Of a DNA stretch of 5,693 nt, positions 1-4,870 are shown in pieces. Both the position numbers and the translations under genes were made by a program. The stretch spans positions 1-5,693 of the forward strand of contig CAJUCB010000018.1 in assembly GCA_910584805.1 (NCBI GenBank), read 5' to 3'. The first letter of the stretch is position 1, and each line of letters starts with the position of its first letter. The stretch comes from an uncultured Oscillospiraceae bacterium (lineage in GTDB: Bacteria > Bacillota > Clostridia > Oscillospirales > Oscillospiraceae). A model generated the notes under the pieces. That model saw nothing but the letters and a program-made list of their open reading frames with translations, did no database searches and was not told the DNA's origin.

Positions 1-326
1 AAGATATGTACGTTGTCCGGCCACTGGGCGGTGCGGTAGGGGGAGCGGTCGGTGTAGGGGTCGTGGTTGCCGGGGGCCAGGAATACCACGGAGTCCAGGC
101 TGTCAAAGACATCGTAGAGAATCTCCAGGGTTTCGGGCCGTACCCGCTGGCTGTCGAAGAGGTCCCCAGGCAGGAGGAGCAAGTCGACCTCGGCGTCTTG
201 GGCCAGGTCTGCCATGCGGTAGAGCAGTTGGCGCTGCTCCTGCCGCCGCTGGGCCGCCTGTTCGGGGGAGAGGGCGCGGAAGGGGGAATCTAGGTGAAAG
301 TCCGCGCCGTGAAGAAAGGTCAGCAC
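1..326 (-). CDS. YhaO/SbcD-type DNA repair exonuclease (metallophosphoesterase), 3' end outside window
   Basis: Only the first 108 codons are present; the gene runs off the left edge. The translation shows the calcineurin-like metallophosphoesterase core in order: D9-x-H11 in a GADFHLDSPF stretch, GDLFD at residues 54-58, and PGNHD at 85-89. These residues bind the two catalytic metals (Mn2+ in characterised SbcD/Mre11 relatives). The HLDSPF form of motif I and the later NHDPYT and WPDNVHI stretches match the YhaO-like branch (COG0420) better than classical SbcD, which usually has SDWHLG. Family members are usually about 350-400 aa and pair with an SbcC/YhaN-type coiled-coil ATPase; any such partner would lie beyond the edge (inference). 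The start is a GTG at 326, chosen because AGGAGG lies 8 bases upstream and the protein begins one beta-strand before motif I. A nearby ATG at 334 reads into a stop within four codons. The gene is 37 bases downstream of ymdB on the same strand, with no terminator between them, so they are probably co-transcribed. Confidence 0.88.
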   Translation of the reverse strand, partial: MLTFLHGADFHLDSPFRALSPEQAAQRRQEQRQLLYRMADLAQDAEVDLLLLPGDLFDSQRVRPETLEILYDVFDSLDSVVFLAPGNHDPYTDRSPYRTAQWPDNVHI

Positions 327-363
327 GTAAGCATCCTCCTTTGATTGGTTGATCGGTGTGGGG

Positions 364-1149
364 TCATTCCCGGATGTCGCAGCGCTGTACATCCACACAG
401 ACCCGGCGCTGGGTGTCAATGGTGAAAAGGGCTGCGTTGAGCTTGGCGGCACCGGGGGCGGCCTCGTAGCGGGTGGGCAGCCCACCTAAAAAACGGTTGA
501 TGGAGTGCTCCGGGCGGATGCCCAGAACGGAACGGTCCGGGCCGGTCATCCCCAGGTCGGTGAGAAAGCCGGTGCCCTGGGGGAAAATCTGGGTGTCGGC
601 GGTGGGAACATGGGTATGGGTGCCCCACACCGCCTGGACACGGCCGTCCAGATACCAGCCCATGGCCCCCTTTTCGCTGGTGGCCTCGGCGTGGAAGTCC
701 ACCAGGAGCACGTCACACTCCTGCCCCGGACCCGACAAAATCCGGTCGGCGGCCCGGAAGGGGGAGGAGAGGTTGGAGTCCAGCTGGAAGCGGCCCATGA
801 GGTTCAGCACCCCTATGCGCAGGCCCTCCGGCCCGTCATAGGCTCCAAAACCCCGGCCAGGAAGGCCAGGGGCGTAGTTGGCAGGGCGGAGGATGGCGGG
901 GGAGCTGTCCAGATAGTCACAGATCTTCCGCTTGCTCCAAGTGTGGTTGCCCAGGGTAATGACGTCGGCACCGGCGTCCAACATCTCCTCGGCGTGGTGG
1001 GGCAGCAGGCCCAGGCCCGCGGCATTCTCGCCGTTGACCACGGTGAAGTGGACCCCGTGCTCTTTTTTCAGATGGCGCAGGTGGCGGCGCAGGCAGTCCA
1101 GCCCGGTGTCGGAGACTACATCCCCTACCGCTAGGACACGAAGCAGCAT
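364..1149 (-). CDS. ymdB: YmdB-family 2',3'-cyclic-nucleotide 2'-phosphodiesterase (TIGR00282)
   Basis: A 261-aa cytoplasmic metallophosphoesterase, a typical length for the family. YmdB hydrolyses 2',3'-cyclic nucleotides to 3'-nucleotides, and in Bacillus subtilis it affects the switch between motility and biofilm formation. All signature positions are visible: D10 (GDVV), E41/N42 in NGENAA, N68-H69 in LGNHTW, H153 in VDFHAEATSEK, and H178/H180 in GTHTHVPTAD. H69 corresponds to the catalytic histidine of B. subtilis YmdB and the others to the di-metal site, so the enzyme should be active. The start at 1149 is preferred over an in-frame ATG at 1197: GGAGGG sits 8 bases upstream of 1149, the family begins directly with the first beta-strand, and the 1197 ATG lies about 7 bases from the likely transcription start. 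A perfect TATAAT lies upstream, and a small hairpin (CCGCC/GGCGG, 1177-1189) falls in the leader. In many Firmicutes ymdB follows rny (RNase Y); here it is first in its transcript and followed by a YhaO-like gene. Confidence 0.95.
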   Translation of the reverse strand: MLLRVLAVGDVVSDTGLDCLRRHLRHLKKEHGVHFTVVNGENAAGLGLLPHHAEEMLDAGADVITLGNHTWSKRKICDYLDSSPAILRPANYAPGLPGRGFGAYDGPEGLRIGVLNLMGRFQLDSNLSSPFRAADRILSGPGQECDVLLVDFHAEATSEKGAMGWYLDGRVQAVWGTHTHVPTADTQIFPQGTGFLTDLGMTGPDRSVLGIRPEHSINRFLGGLPTRYEAAPGAAKLNAALFTIDTQRRVCVDVQRCDIRE

Positions 1150-1210
1150 GGTGGCATCCCTCCCTTTCGTTGGGCTCCGCCGGGGGCGGCGGGCCATCTA
1201 TTAGACCACT

Positions 1211-1239
1211 ATTATATGCCATTTTGGGGGAAATCGAAA
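1211..1239 (-). promoter_or_regulatory. Probable sigma-A promoter for ymdB and the downstream nuclease gene
   Basis: The minus strand reads a perfect TATAAT -10 box (complement of 1211-1216). A weak -35, TTTCGA (3 of 6 matches, complement of 1234-1239), lies 17 bases further upstream and falls inside the left arm of the inverted repeat at 1226-1280. Transcription would begin near 1204, leaving a leader of about 55 bases with a short GC hairpin (1177-1189) before the ribosome binding site. Confidence 0.6.
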
Positions 1240-1280
1240 GGATAAAAACGAAATTTTGCAAAAATTATCGAATTTCCCCC
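1226..1280. repeat. Inverted repeat with AT-rich core between two divergent promoters
   Basis: The left arm GGGGGAAATCGA (1226-1237) pairs with the right arm TCGAATTTCCCCC (1268-1280) over 12 base pairs, with one bulged A. The 30-base centre is strongly AT-rich and includes the palindrome TTTTGCAAAA. The element lies upstream of both predicted transcription starts (about 1204 on minus, about 1321 on plus), so it probably acts as DNA rather than as an RNA hairpin. It overlaps the -35 region of the ymdB promoter and ends 5 bases before the -35 of the plus-strand promoter. A binding site for a regulator of both units is possible but is inference. Confidence 0.6.
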
Positions 1281-1285
1281 AGTGA

Positions 1286-1314
1286 TTGCCAAATCCAACC
1301 ATCCCGCATAGGAT
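1286..1314 (+). promoter_or_regulatory. Probable sigma-A promoter for the hypothetical gene at 1344
   Basis: TTGCCA at 1286-1291 matches the -35 consensus at 5 of 6 positions. A 17-base spacer separates it from TAGGAT at 1309-1314, a 4 of 6 match to TATAAT. The expected start near 1321 gives a short leader of about 23 bases that contains AAGGAGG at 1328-1334, 9 bases before the ATG. Confidence 0.6.
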
Positions 1315-1343
1315 AGAGAAACGGAAAAAGGAGGTATTGCGCC

Positions 1344-2072
1344 ATGGATGAACGGCTGAACGCCAGTATGCCGGAGGACCAGAAGGAGGTCTTTGAACGG
1401 GTATGGAAGCGGGTGATGACAGGCAGCCGGGAGAGCTGCCCCATCGCCTGGGGGGAAGAGATGGAGCCCAAGGAGGCCCAGCCCCCGGCCACAGAACCCG
1501 CGCCGGGACCAGGAGATACAGAGGGGGAACTCCCCCCGGAGAACGGCCCAGAGGAGGGGACACCCCCCGGCCAGACCCCGGAACCGCCCCAGGAGGTGCT
1601 CCCGGTGCCCCCCTGCACGGACCATCCCAACAACGATTTCCCCGGCTGGGAATCCCTGTGTGTGCTGGGGCCCAGTTGTATGGACTGGGTGCCCCTGATC
1701 CAAGAGCTGATCCGCCGCTGTATCGGGGATTGGAAGGAGTACCAGCGGCTGTCCCGGCGGGTGGGGGGTGGCCCAGGCCGGGTGTTCGCCACCCTGGGGA
1801 AGGAAAAGCTCCGCCAGGCCAAACGGCTCTCGGCGGCGGAGTTCCTCATCTCCGGCGTGCGCTACTGGCCGGAGGGGGAGGGCTTCCCCCCGGCAACTTC
1901 GTACTTAGGCACCCTGCGCCGCCGCTTTATGCGGGAGCAGGCGTGCATGGCCGCCTGCCTGGCCGGGGCAGACGGCTGCGGGGACCCCAGCTTGTCCCAG
2001 CTGTTTCTGGAATTGGCCAAGGAGGATTGGGACTACGCCGGGCGCATCCGGAGCCTGCTGGAACAGGTTTAA
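1344..2072 (+). CDS. Hypothetical protein with a probable decayed ferritin-like helical domain
   Basis: A 242-aa protein of unknown function. It has no signal peptide or membrane segment, so it is probably cytoplasmic. Residues 1-37 look helical. Residues 38-95 are a low-complexity linker rich in Pro, Glu and Gly. Residues 100-242 form what looks like a four-helix domain: about 114-139, 147-170, 187-208 and 216-241. The spacing resembles small ferritin-like proteins of Clostridia. E121 (helix 1) and E198 (helix 3) fall where metal-binding Glu residues would be, but both expected ExxH motifs are changed: K155-x-x-Q158 in helix 2 and D228-x-x-Y231 in helix 4. If the alignment is right, the diiron site is lost and the domain is structural or binds a partner. 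Six cysteines lie in the C-terminal part (C106, C112, C126, C201, C205, C212), but no clear zinc knuckle is seen. The ATG at 1344 is supported by AAGGAGG 9 bases upstream and a good promoter. The stop overlaps the stop of the opposing CBS gene by 4 bases. Being a real gene is well supported; the fold is inference. Confidence 0.8.
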   Translation: MDERLNASMPEDQKEVFERVWKRVMTGSRESCPIAWGEEMEPKEAQPPATEPAPGPGDTEGELPPENGPEEGTPPGQTPEPPQEVLPVPPCTDHPNNDFPGWESLCVLGPSCMDWVPLIQELIRRCIGDWKEYQRLSRRVGGGPGRVFATLGKEKLRQAKRLSAAEFLISGVRYWPEGEGFPPATSYLGTLRRRFMREQACMAACLAGADGCGDPSLSQLFLELAKEDWDYAGRIRSLLEQV

Positions 2073-2497
2073 GGCTGGCGGATGTTTTCGGAGATGTCCA
2101 GAAGGGCCCGGGAGACCTCCATCTCATAGCGGCCGCATTTGGCCAAATCCCCCAGGGAGACCATCCCCACCACATGGCCCTGCTCCACCACCGGCAGGCG
2201 GCGGATCTGCTTGCTTGACATGAGCTGGGCCGCCTGGCGCACGTCGTCCTCCGGGGCGATGGCGCAGGGATAGCGGGTCATGATCTCCCCCACCTTCAGC
2301 CCGGAGGGGTCCTCCTCGGTGGCCACGCAGCGCAGGACGATATCCCGGTCGCTGACGATGCCTTGGAGGACCCCCTTGGAAGAGCAGACCGGGAGGGCCC
2401 CCAGGTTGTGCCGGGCCAGGAGCCGGGCGGCCAGGGCGGCGCTCTCCCCGGGCTCAATGCTGACCACATTCTGGTTCATAATGTCGCGTACTTGCAA
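2069..2497 (-). CDS. Small protein with two tandem CBS domains
   Basis: A 142-aa soluble protein made almost entirely of a Bateman module. CBS1 covers about residues 3-57 (VRDIM, then GALPV at 33-37 and GIVSDRDIV at 46-54). CBS2 covers about 68-122 (VGEIMT, then IRRLPVV at 98-104 and GMVSLGDLA at 111-119). The S-x-x-D nucleotide-ribose motif occurs in both, S49/D52 and S114/D117, so binding of an adenosyl ligand such as AMP, ATP or S-adenosylmethionine is likely. No catalytic domain is attached, so it probably senses energy or nucleotide state and acts on another protein, which the sequence does not identify. The start is a TTG at 2497: it gives the usual first beta-strand (QVRDIM), and GAGGTGG lies 4 bases upstream. 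The first in-frame ATG (2479) would cut into CBS1. The Shine-Dalgarno sequence lies in the 3' arm of the terminator of the preceding lipoprotein gene. I found no clear promoter of its own in the 65-base gap. The 3' end overlaps the opposing hypothetical gene by 4 bases. Confidence 0.9.
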   Translation of the reverse strand: MQVRDIMNQNVVSIEPGESAALAARLLARHNLGALPVCSSKGVLQGIVSDRDIVLRCVATEEDPSGLKVGEIMTRYPCAIAPEDDVRQAAQLMSSKQIRRLPVVEQGHVVGMVSLGDLAKCGRYEMEVSRALLDISENIRQP

Positions 2498-2547
2498 AAA
2501 ACCACCTCGTTTCCTTTTCCATAGTTTGGACAGGAAACGGGGTGGTT
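2496..2547 (-). terminator. Intrinsic terminator of the lipoprotein gene, overlapping the CBS gene's ribosome binding site
   Basis: The arms AACCACCTCGTTTCC (2500-2514) and GGAAACGGGGTGGTT (2533-2547) form a 15-bp stem with one imperfect pair (T2507 opposite G2540) and an 18-base loop. Read on the minus strand, the stem is followed directly by a run of six T (complement of 2496-2501), the classic Rho-independent layout for the lipoprotein gene ending at 2563. On the plus strand no T-run follows, so it works in one direction. The 3' arm contains GAGGTGG, the Shine-Dalgarno sequence of the CBS gene, and the T-run abuts its TTG start. Whether the hairpin also regulates translation is inference. 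Confidence 0.82.
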
Positions 2548-2562
2548 ATGCGTGAAGGGGCA

Positions 2563-3420
2563 TCATGGGGCGAGGGGCTTCAGGCTGCGGAGGCTGTTTT
2601 GGGCGCCGCAGGCGGTGATGTAGGGGAGAAGCTCCTGATAGGCGGCTTCGGCGCTGCCGGCTTGGGAGGGGTAATAGGCCCACTGGGAGAGGATGCTGTG
2701 GGCGTAATTACAGTGAATGCTGCCGTTATAGATTTGCACCACAGGGTCGGTGATCCAGTTGCCGGTCTGGGGGGCGCAGTCGGCCCGGTAGGTGAAATAG
2801 CGCTGGCCGTCCTTGACGTAGATCAGGTGGATGGACAGGTCTGCCGGGGTGAGGGACAGGCGCTCCGGCTGGCCGGACATCTCGTTGTAATCATTGGTGG
2901 CGGTGACTGTTTGAAAATAGAAGTCCGCCAGATGGGCGGCGAGGAGGTCCGCTTCCTGGCTGCGGTATTGCTCCGGGACCAGGAGGTTCAGGGTGCGGGG
3001 GTCTTGGACCAGCTGGTCCAGAAGGGGGGAGCCGTCGGCGGTCTCAATGGGATTCTGGGCAAAATAATTGGGGCTGACCCGGATGCAGTGGCCGTTGGGG
3101 GCGATCTCCACAGGGAGGTCGTGGGCATTCATGGTGTAGAGGGGGGTGCCATGGTCGTCGATGGACTGGTAATTGTAGGCGTCCATAACAAATGTGGCGG
3201 TGTGGGCTTCCAGCTGCGCCAGCAGTTGCTGGCTGCGCTGGGCGATGGCCAGGTAGGCGGCGGTGCTCTCGTCCTCGCCGCTGTTGTGCAGGGTGGTGGC
3301 GTAGATGCCTTGGCTGTCCGTCCACTTGGCTTGCTGGCTGGGGGCGGGGGCGCAGGCGGCCAGGGCCAGGGAGACAAGGAAGATACCAAAGACGGCGGCA
3401 TCTTGGAGGGTCTTTTTCAT
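2563..3420 (-). CDS. Lipoprotein, possibly related to the extracellular domain of DUF1430-type ABC permeases
   Basis: A 285-aa exported lipoprotein. It has a positively charged start (MKK), a hydrophobic segment at about 8-22 and a lipobox L20-A21-A22-C23, so the mature protein should be anchored by Cys23 on the outer face of the membrane. No further membrane segment is seen. After a helical stretch (about 52-72) come features I associate from memory with the extracellular part of bacteriocin-associated DUF1430/FtsX-like permeases: RVSPNYFAQNPI, TLNLLVPEQY, IYVKDGQRYFTY and ITDPVVQIY. The match is by pattern only, and no transporter gene adjoins it. Three Cys residues remain in the mature domain besides Cys23, at about 112, 215 and 238, so a disulfide is possible. 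The ATG at 3420 is supported by AAAAGGAG 9 bases upstream and a TATACT -10 box about 50 bases upstream. The gene ends in a strong terminator before the CBS gene. Function is unknown. Confidence 0.85.
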   Translation of the reverse strand: MKKTLQDAAVFGIFLVSLALAACAPAPSQQAKWTDSQGIYATTLHNSGEDESTAAYLAIAQRSQQLLAQLEAHTATFVMDAYNYQSIDDHGTPLYTMNAHDLPVEIAPNGHCIRVSPNYFAQNPIETADGSPLLDQLVQDPRTLNLLVPEQYRSQEADLLAAHLADFYFQTVTATNDYNEMSGQPERLSLTPADLSIHLIYVKDGQRYFTYRADCAPQTGNWITDPVVQIYNGSIHCNYAHSILSQWAYYPSQAGSAEAAYQELLPYITACGAQNSLRSLKPLAP

Positions 3421-3471
3421 GGCGGATGGCTCCTTTTCTCTGGATTGGGGCGGCTGCCCCTTGTTGTGTTT

Positions 3472-3477
3472 AGTATA
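3472..3477 (-). promoter_or_regulatory. Probable -10 box for the 285-aa lipoprotein gene
   Basis: The minus strand reads TATACT (5 of 6 matches to TATAAT). No good -35 is visible; the nearest candidate, GTATCA with an 18-base spacer, matches at 3 of 6. Transcription would start near 3465 and the leader would include a short hairpin, GGGGC/GCCCC at 3447-3460, ahead of the ribosome binding site. Confidence 0.45.
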
Positions 3478-3561
3478 GCAGGACAGAGTTTAAGATGATA
3501 CAGAGGGGAGATGAAGATTTCATGAAGGGGGAAAAATTTACCGGGGCGGGGAAAGTTTCTC

Positions 3562-3590
3562 TTTTCAATCCGGGGCAAAAGTGCTATGAT
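3562..3590 (+). promoter_or_regulatory. Probable sigma-A promoter of the ferritin gene
   Basis: TTTTCA at 3562-3567 (4 of 6) and TATGAT at 3585-3590 (5 of 6) are separated by 17 bases. Transcription would start near 3597 and give a leader of about 36 bases. A direct repeat CCGGGGC occurs upstream (3541-3547) and within the spacer (3570-3576). I see no convincing Fur or PerR box, although this is a plausible place for iron or peroxide control. Confidence 0.6.
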
Positions 3591-3632
3591 GTGTTTGCAA
3601 AAATTTTCTCACAGAAAGGATGGAACCCCACC

Positions 3633-4142
3633 ATGAATGAAACCGTTGCAAGACTCATCAATGAGCAGATCACCCATGAATTCTACTCCGCCTACCTGTA
3701 TCTGGACTTTGCCAACTACTATGCCTCCGTCGGCTTGGATGGCTTTGAGAATTGGTACCGCATCCAGGCCCAGGAGGAGCAGTCTCACGCGATGCTGTTC
3801 TATCAGTACCTCCACAACAATGGCGAAAAGGTGACCCTGGGGGCCATCAAGCAGCCGGACAAGGTGCTCAAGGACCACATGGACCCCCTGAAAGCCGGCT
3901 TGGAGCACGAAAAGCTGGTTACCAGCCTCATCAATGGCATCTATGCCGCCGCCTTTGAGGCCAAGGACTACCGGGCCATGCAGGTGCTGGACTGGTTCGT
4001 GAAGGAGCAGGGCGAGGAGGAGAAGAACGCCGCGGACATGATTACCAAGATGGAGCTCTATGGCGGCGACTCCAAGGGCCTGTATATGCTCAACAGTGAG
4101 CTGAAGGACCGGGTGTATTCTGCCCCCTCCTTGACCCTTTAA
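3633..4142 (+). CDS. ftnA: Bacterial non-haem ferritin (iron storage, ferroxidase)
   Basis: A 169-aa protein, the normal length for a bacterial ferritin of the FtnA type. Such proteins form 24-subunit cytoplasmic cages, oxidise Fe2+ at a diiron centre and store Fe3+ mineral. The ferroxidase ligands are in place: E16 in ITHEFYSAYLY, E49 and H52 in the QEEQSHAM stretch, E93, and Q126 with E129 in WFVKEQGEEEK. E48 and E125 match the third-site residues known from Escherichia coli FtnA. Met is absent from the usual bacterioferritin haem position, so this is not a bacterioferritin. The start at 3633 is chosen over an in-frame ATG at 3495: the longer form would add 46 unrelated residues, the predicted promoter (3562-3590) lies inside that extension, and the family begins with the helix MNETVARLINEQI. 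The ribosome binding site AAAGGA is 12 bases upstream, a rather long spacing. It appears to be a single-gene unit with its own promoter and a strong terminator. Confidence 0.96.
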   Translation: MNETVARLINEQITHEFYSAYLYLDFANYYASVGLDGFENWYRIQAQEEQSHAMLFYQYLHNNGEKVTLGAIKQPDKVLKDHMDPLKAGLEHEKLVTSLINGIYAAAFEAKDYRAMQVLDWFVKEQGEEEKNAADMITKMELYGGDSKGLYMLNSELKDRVYSAPSLTL

Positions 4143-4196
4143 GAAGGGGCAGACCCCCCTCCCCGGGTGGAAAAAAGTGAGGCCCTTTGGGCACAC

Positions 4197-4239
4197 GGAA
4201 AACGGCACCCCCGGCGCGTGCGCTGGGGGTGCCGTTTCC
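4197..4239. terminator. Strong hairpin terminator shared by ferritin and the convergent small lipoprotein gene
   Basis: GGAAAACGGCACCCCC (4197-4212) pairs with GGGGGTGCCGTTTCC (4225-4239), with one extra A on the left arm. The centre GGCGCGTGCGCT can pair further. A short T-run follows the stem on each strand (TTT on plus, TTTT on minus), so it is likely bidirectional. It lies 55 bases after the ferritin stop and 20 bases beyond the stop of the opposing lipoprotein gene. Confidence 0.85.
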
Positions 4240-4258
4240 ATAGAATAATTAGAAAGGG

Positions 4259-4651
4259 TTAGTGGTTGTTGGTGAGCTGCTGGGAGGACTTCTTGGCGGC
4301 GTTGCCCATGTCGTCCAGGGCATCCTCGGCGGCGTCGCCAATGTTTTGGGCGGCGTCCTTCATGCCGTTGGCCACGTCCCGACCAGCGTTCTTGGCGCCG
4401 TTGGCGGCATCACGGCCAGCGTTTTTGAGGCTGTCGGTGACGTCACGGCCGGTGTCGTTGCTGTGGGCGCCGTAGCCCTTGACTTGGCCCTGGTTGTCGG
4501 CGGCGTAGTGGCCGTCGCCGGTGGCCTCGTAGGTGCGGTCATAGCCGTCTACCCAGTTGCGGGCGGAGGCCCCGGCGTTTTTCGTGCCGCAGCCTGCGGC
4601 GGTGAGGGCAAGGGTGAGGATGAGAGCGGCGGTCATCAGTTTGCGAGCCAT
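4259..4651 (-). CDS. Small lipoprotein with five 11-residue (LEA-like) repeats
   Basis: A 130-aa exported protein. It has a basic start (MARK), a hydrophobic segment at about 6-19 and a lipobox A18-A19-G20-C21, so it should be lipid-anchored at Cys21. The mature N-terminal part (22-64) is polar with Tyr and Gly (WVDGYDRTYEATG and later GYGAHSND). Residues 65-119 are five consecutive 11-residue units. The middle two are nearly identical: KNAGRDAANGA (76-86) and KNAGRDVANGM (87-97), followed by KDAAQNIGDAA (98-108) and EDALDDMGNAA (109-119). Regular Ala with Lys, Asp and Asn at this period suggests an amphipathic 11-residue helix like that of group 3 LEA proteins. The C-terminus is a polar tail (KKSSQQLTNNH). 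I do not recognise a named family; a surface or stress-protective role is inference. The ATG at 4651 is set by AGGAGG (complement of 4658-4663), 6 bases upstream. It ends just before the terminator shared with ferritin. Confidence 0.85.
   Translation of the reverse strand: MARKLMTAALILTLALTAAGCGTKNAGASARNWVDGYDRTYEATGDGHYAADNQGQVKGYGAHSNDTGRDVTDSLKNAGRDAANGAKNAGRDVANGMKDAAQNIGDAAEDALDDMGNAAKKSSQQLTNNH
4295..4459 (-). repeat. In-frame 33-base tandem repeats encoding the 11-residue units
   Basis: Five 33-base units encode residues 65-119 of the small lipoprotein. The two best conserved, complements of 4394-4426 and 4361-4393, agree at about 24 of 33 positions, with most differences silent or at variable residues. 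The outer units are diverged at DNA level and detectable mainly in protein. They share codon use with the rest of the gene. Confidence 0.75.
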
Positions 4652-4695
4652 ACGTTCCCTCCTTTCCTGTTTTTTTCTCTTTGGTCTCTATCGCG

Positions 4696-4701
4696 TTTAT
4701 A
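4696..4701 (-). promoter_or_regulatory. Possible -10 box for the small lipoprotein gene
   Basis: The minus strand reads TATAAA (5 of 6 matches), about 45 bases upstream of the ATG. At the standard 16-18 base spacing the upstream sequence is GC-rich and has no recognisable -35, so a different sigma factor or an activator may be needed. Weak call. Confidence 0.3.
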
Positions 4702-4793
4702 CGTTGATACAAGTTGGCGGCGGTGCAGCCGCGGGAGTAGTATGTGCGGCTGGGCGCGTTTTAACAGAAAAGAAAAATCCAGCGTTTCCAGTG

Positions 4794-4823
4794 TTGCGCT
4801 GGTATCTGACGGTGGAATATGGT
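4794..4823 (+). promoter_or_regulatory. Tentative promoter of the deoC transcript, with a flanking inverted repeat
   Basis: TTGCGC (4794-4799) and TATGGT (4818-4823) are spaced by 18 bases; both are weak matches. An alternative is the extended -10 form TGGTAAACT ending at 4828. The -35 region overlaps the right arm of a perfect 6-bp inverted repeat, CCAGCG (4779-4784) and CGCTGG (4797-4802), with a 12-base spacer. That is a plausible position for a repressor operator, but nothing identifies the regulator. Confidence 0.35.
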
Positions 4824-4870
4824 AAACTAAGGGCACCAAACATAAATCAGAGAGCAAAGGAGACAATGGT

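Noticed and set aside
1150..1197. A 16-residue extension of YmdB from the ATG at 1197.
   Set aside because: That ATG is almost at the predicted transcription start with no ribosome site, while GGAGGG fits the start at 1149 and the family begins there.
1403..2218. A 271-codon plus-strand frame shifted relative to the hypothetical gene.
   Set aside because: Its translation is dominated by Gly, Pro, Arg and Ala, it runs into the CBS gene antisense, and it lacks a ribosome site. The 1344 frame has a promoter, Shine-Dalgarno sequence and a sensible helical protein.
3447..3460. GGGGC/GCCCC hairpin followed by TTGTTGTGTTT on the plus strand, considered as a terminator.
   Set aside because: No plus-strand gene ends near it, the stem is only 5 bp and the T-tract is interrupted. 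It is more simply a leader hairpin of the minus-strand lipoprotein mRNA.
2542..3498. A 318-codon open frame on the plus strand, longer than the lipoprotein gene it overlaps.
   Set aside because: It is antisense to the lipoprotein gene, rich in Gly and Val, and has no ribosome binding site or family features. The opposite strand has a signal peptide, lipobox, Shine-Dalgarno sequence and terminator. Long shadow frames are expected in GC-rich DNA.
3495..3632. A 46-residue N-terminal extension of ferritin from an in-frame ATG at 3495.
   Set aside because: The predicted promoter lies inside this stretch, the extension has no ferritin similarity, and family length and first helix fit the start at 3633.
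4361..4426. Two adjacent 33-base repeats considered as a CRISPR array.
   Set aside because: They are contiguous with no spacers, in frame within a coding gene, and explained by the 11-residue protein repeats.
4262..4825. A 187-codon plus-strand frame rich in Gly and Val over the small lipoprotein gene.
   Set aside because: It is the antisense image of the Ala/Asp/Asn-rich repeats; the minus strand has the lipobox and the AGGAGG site.
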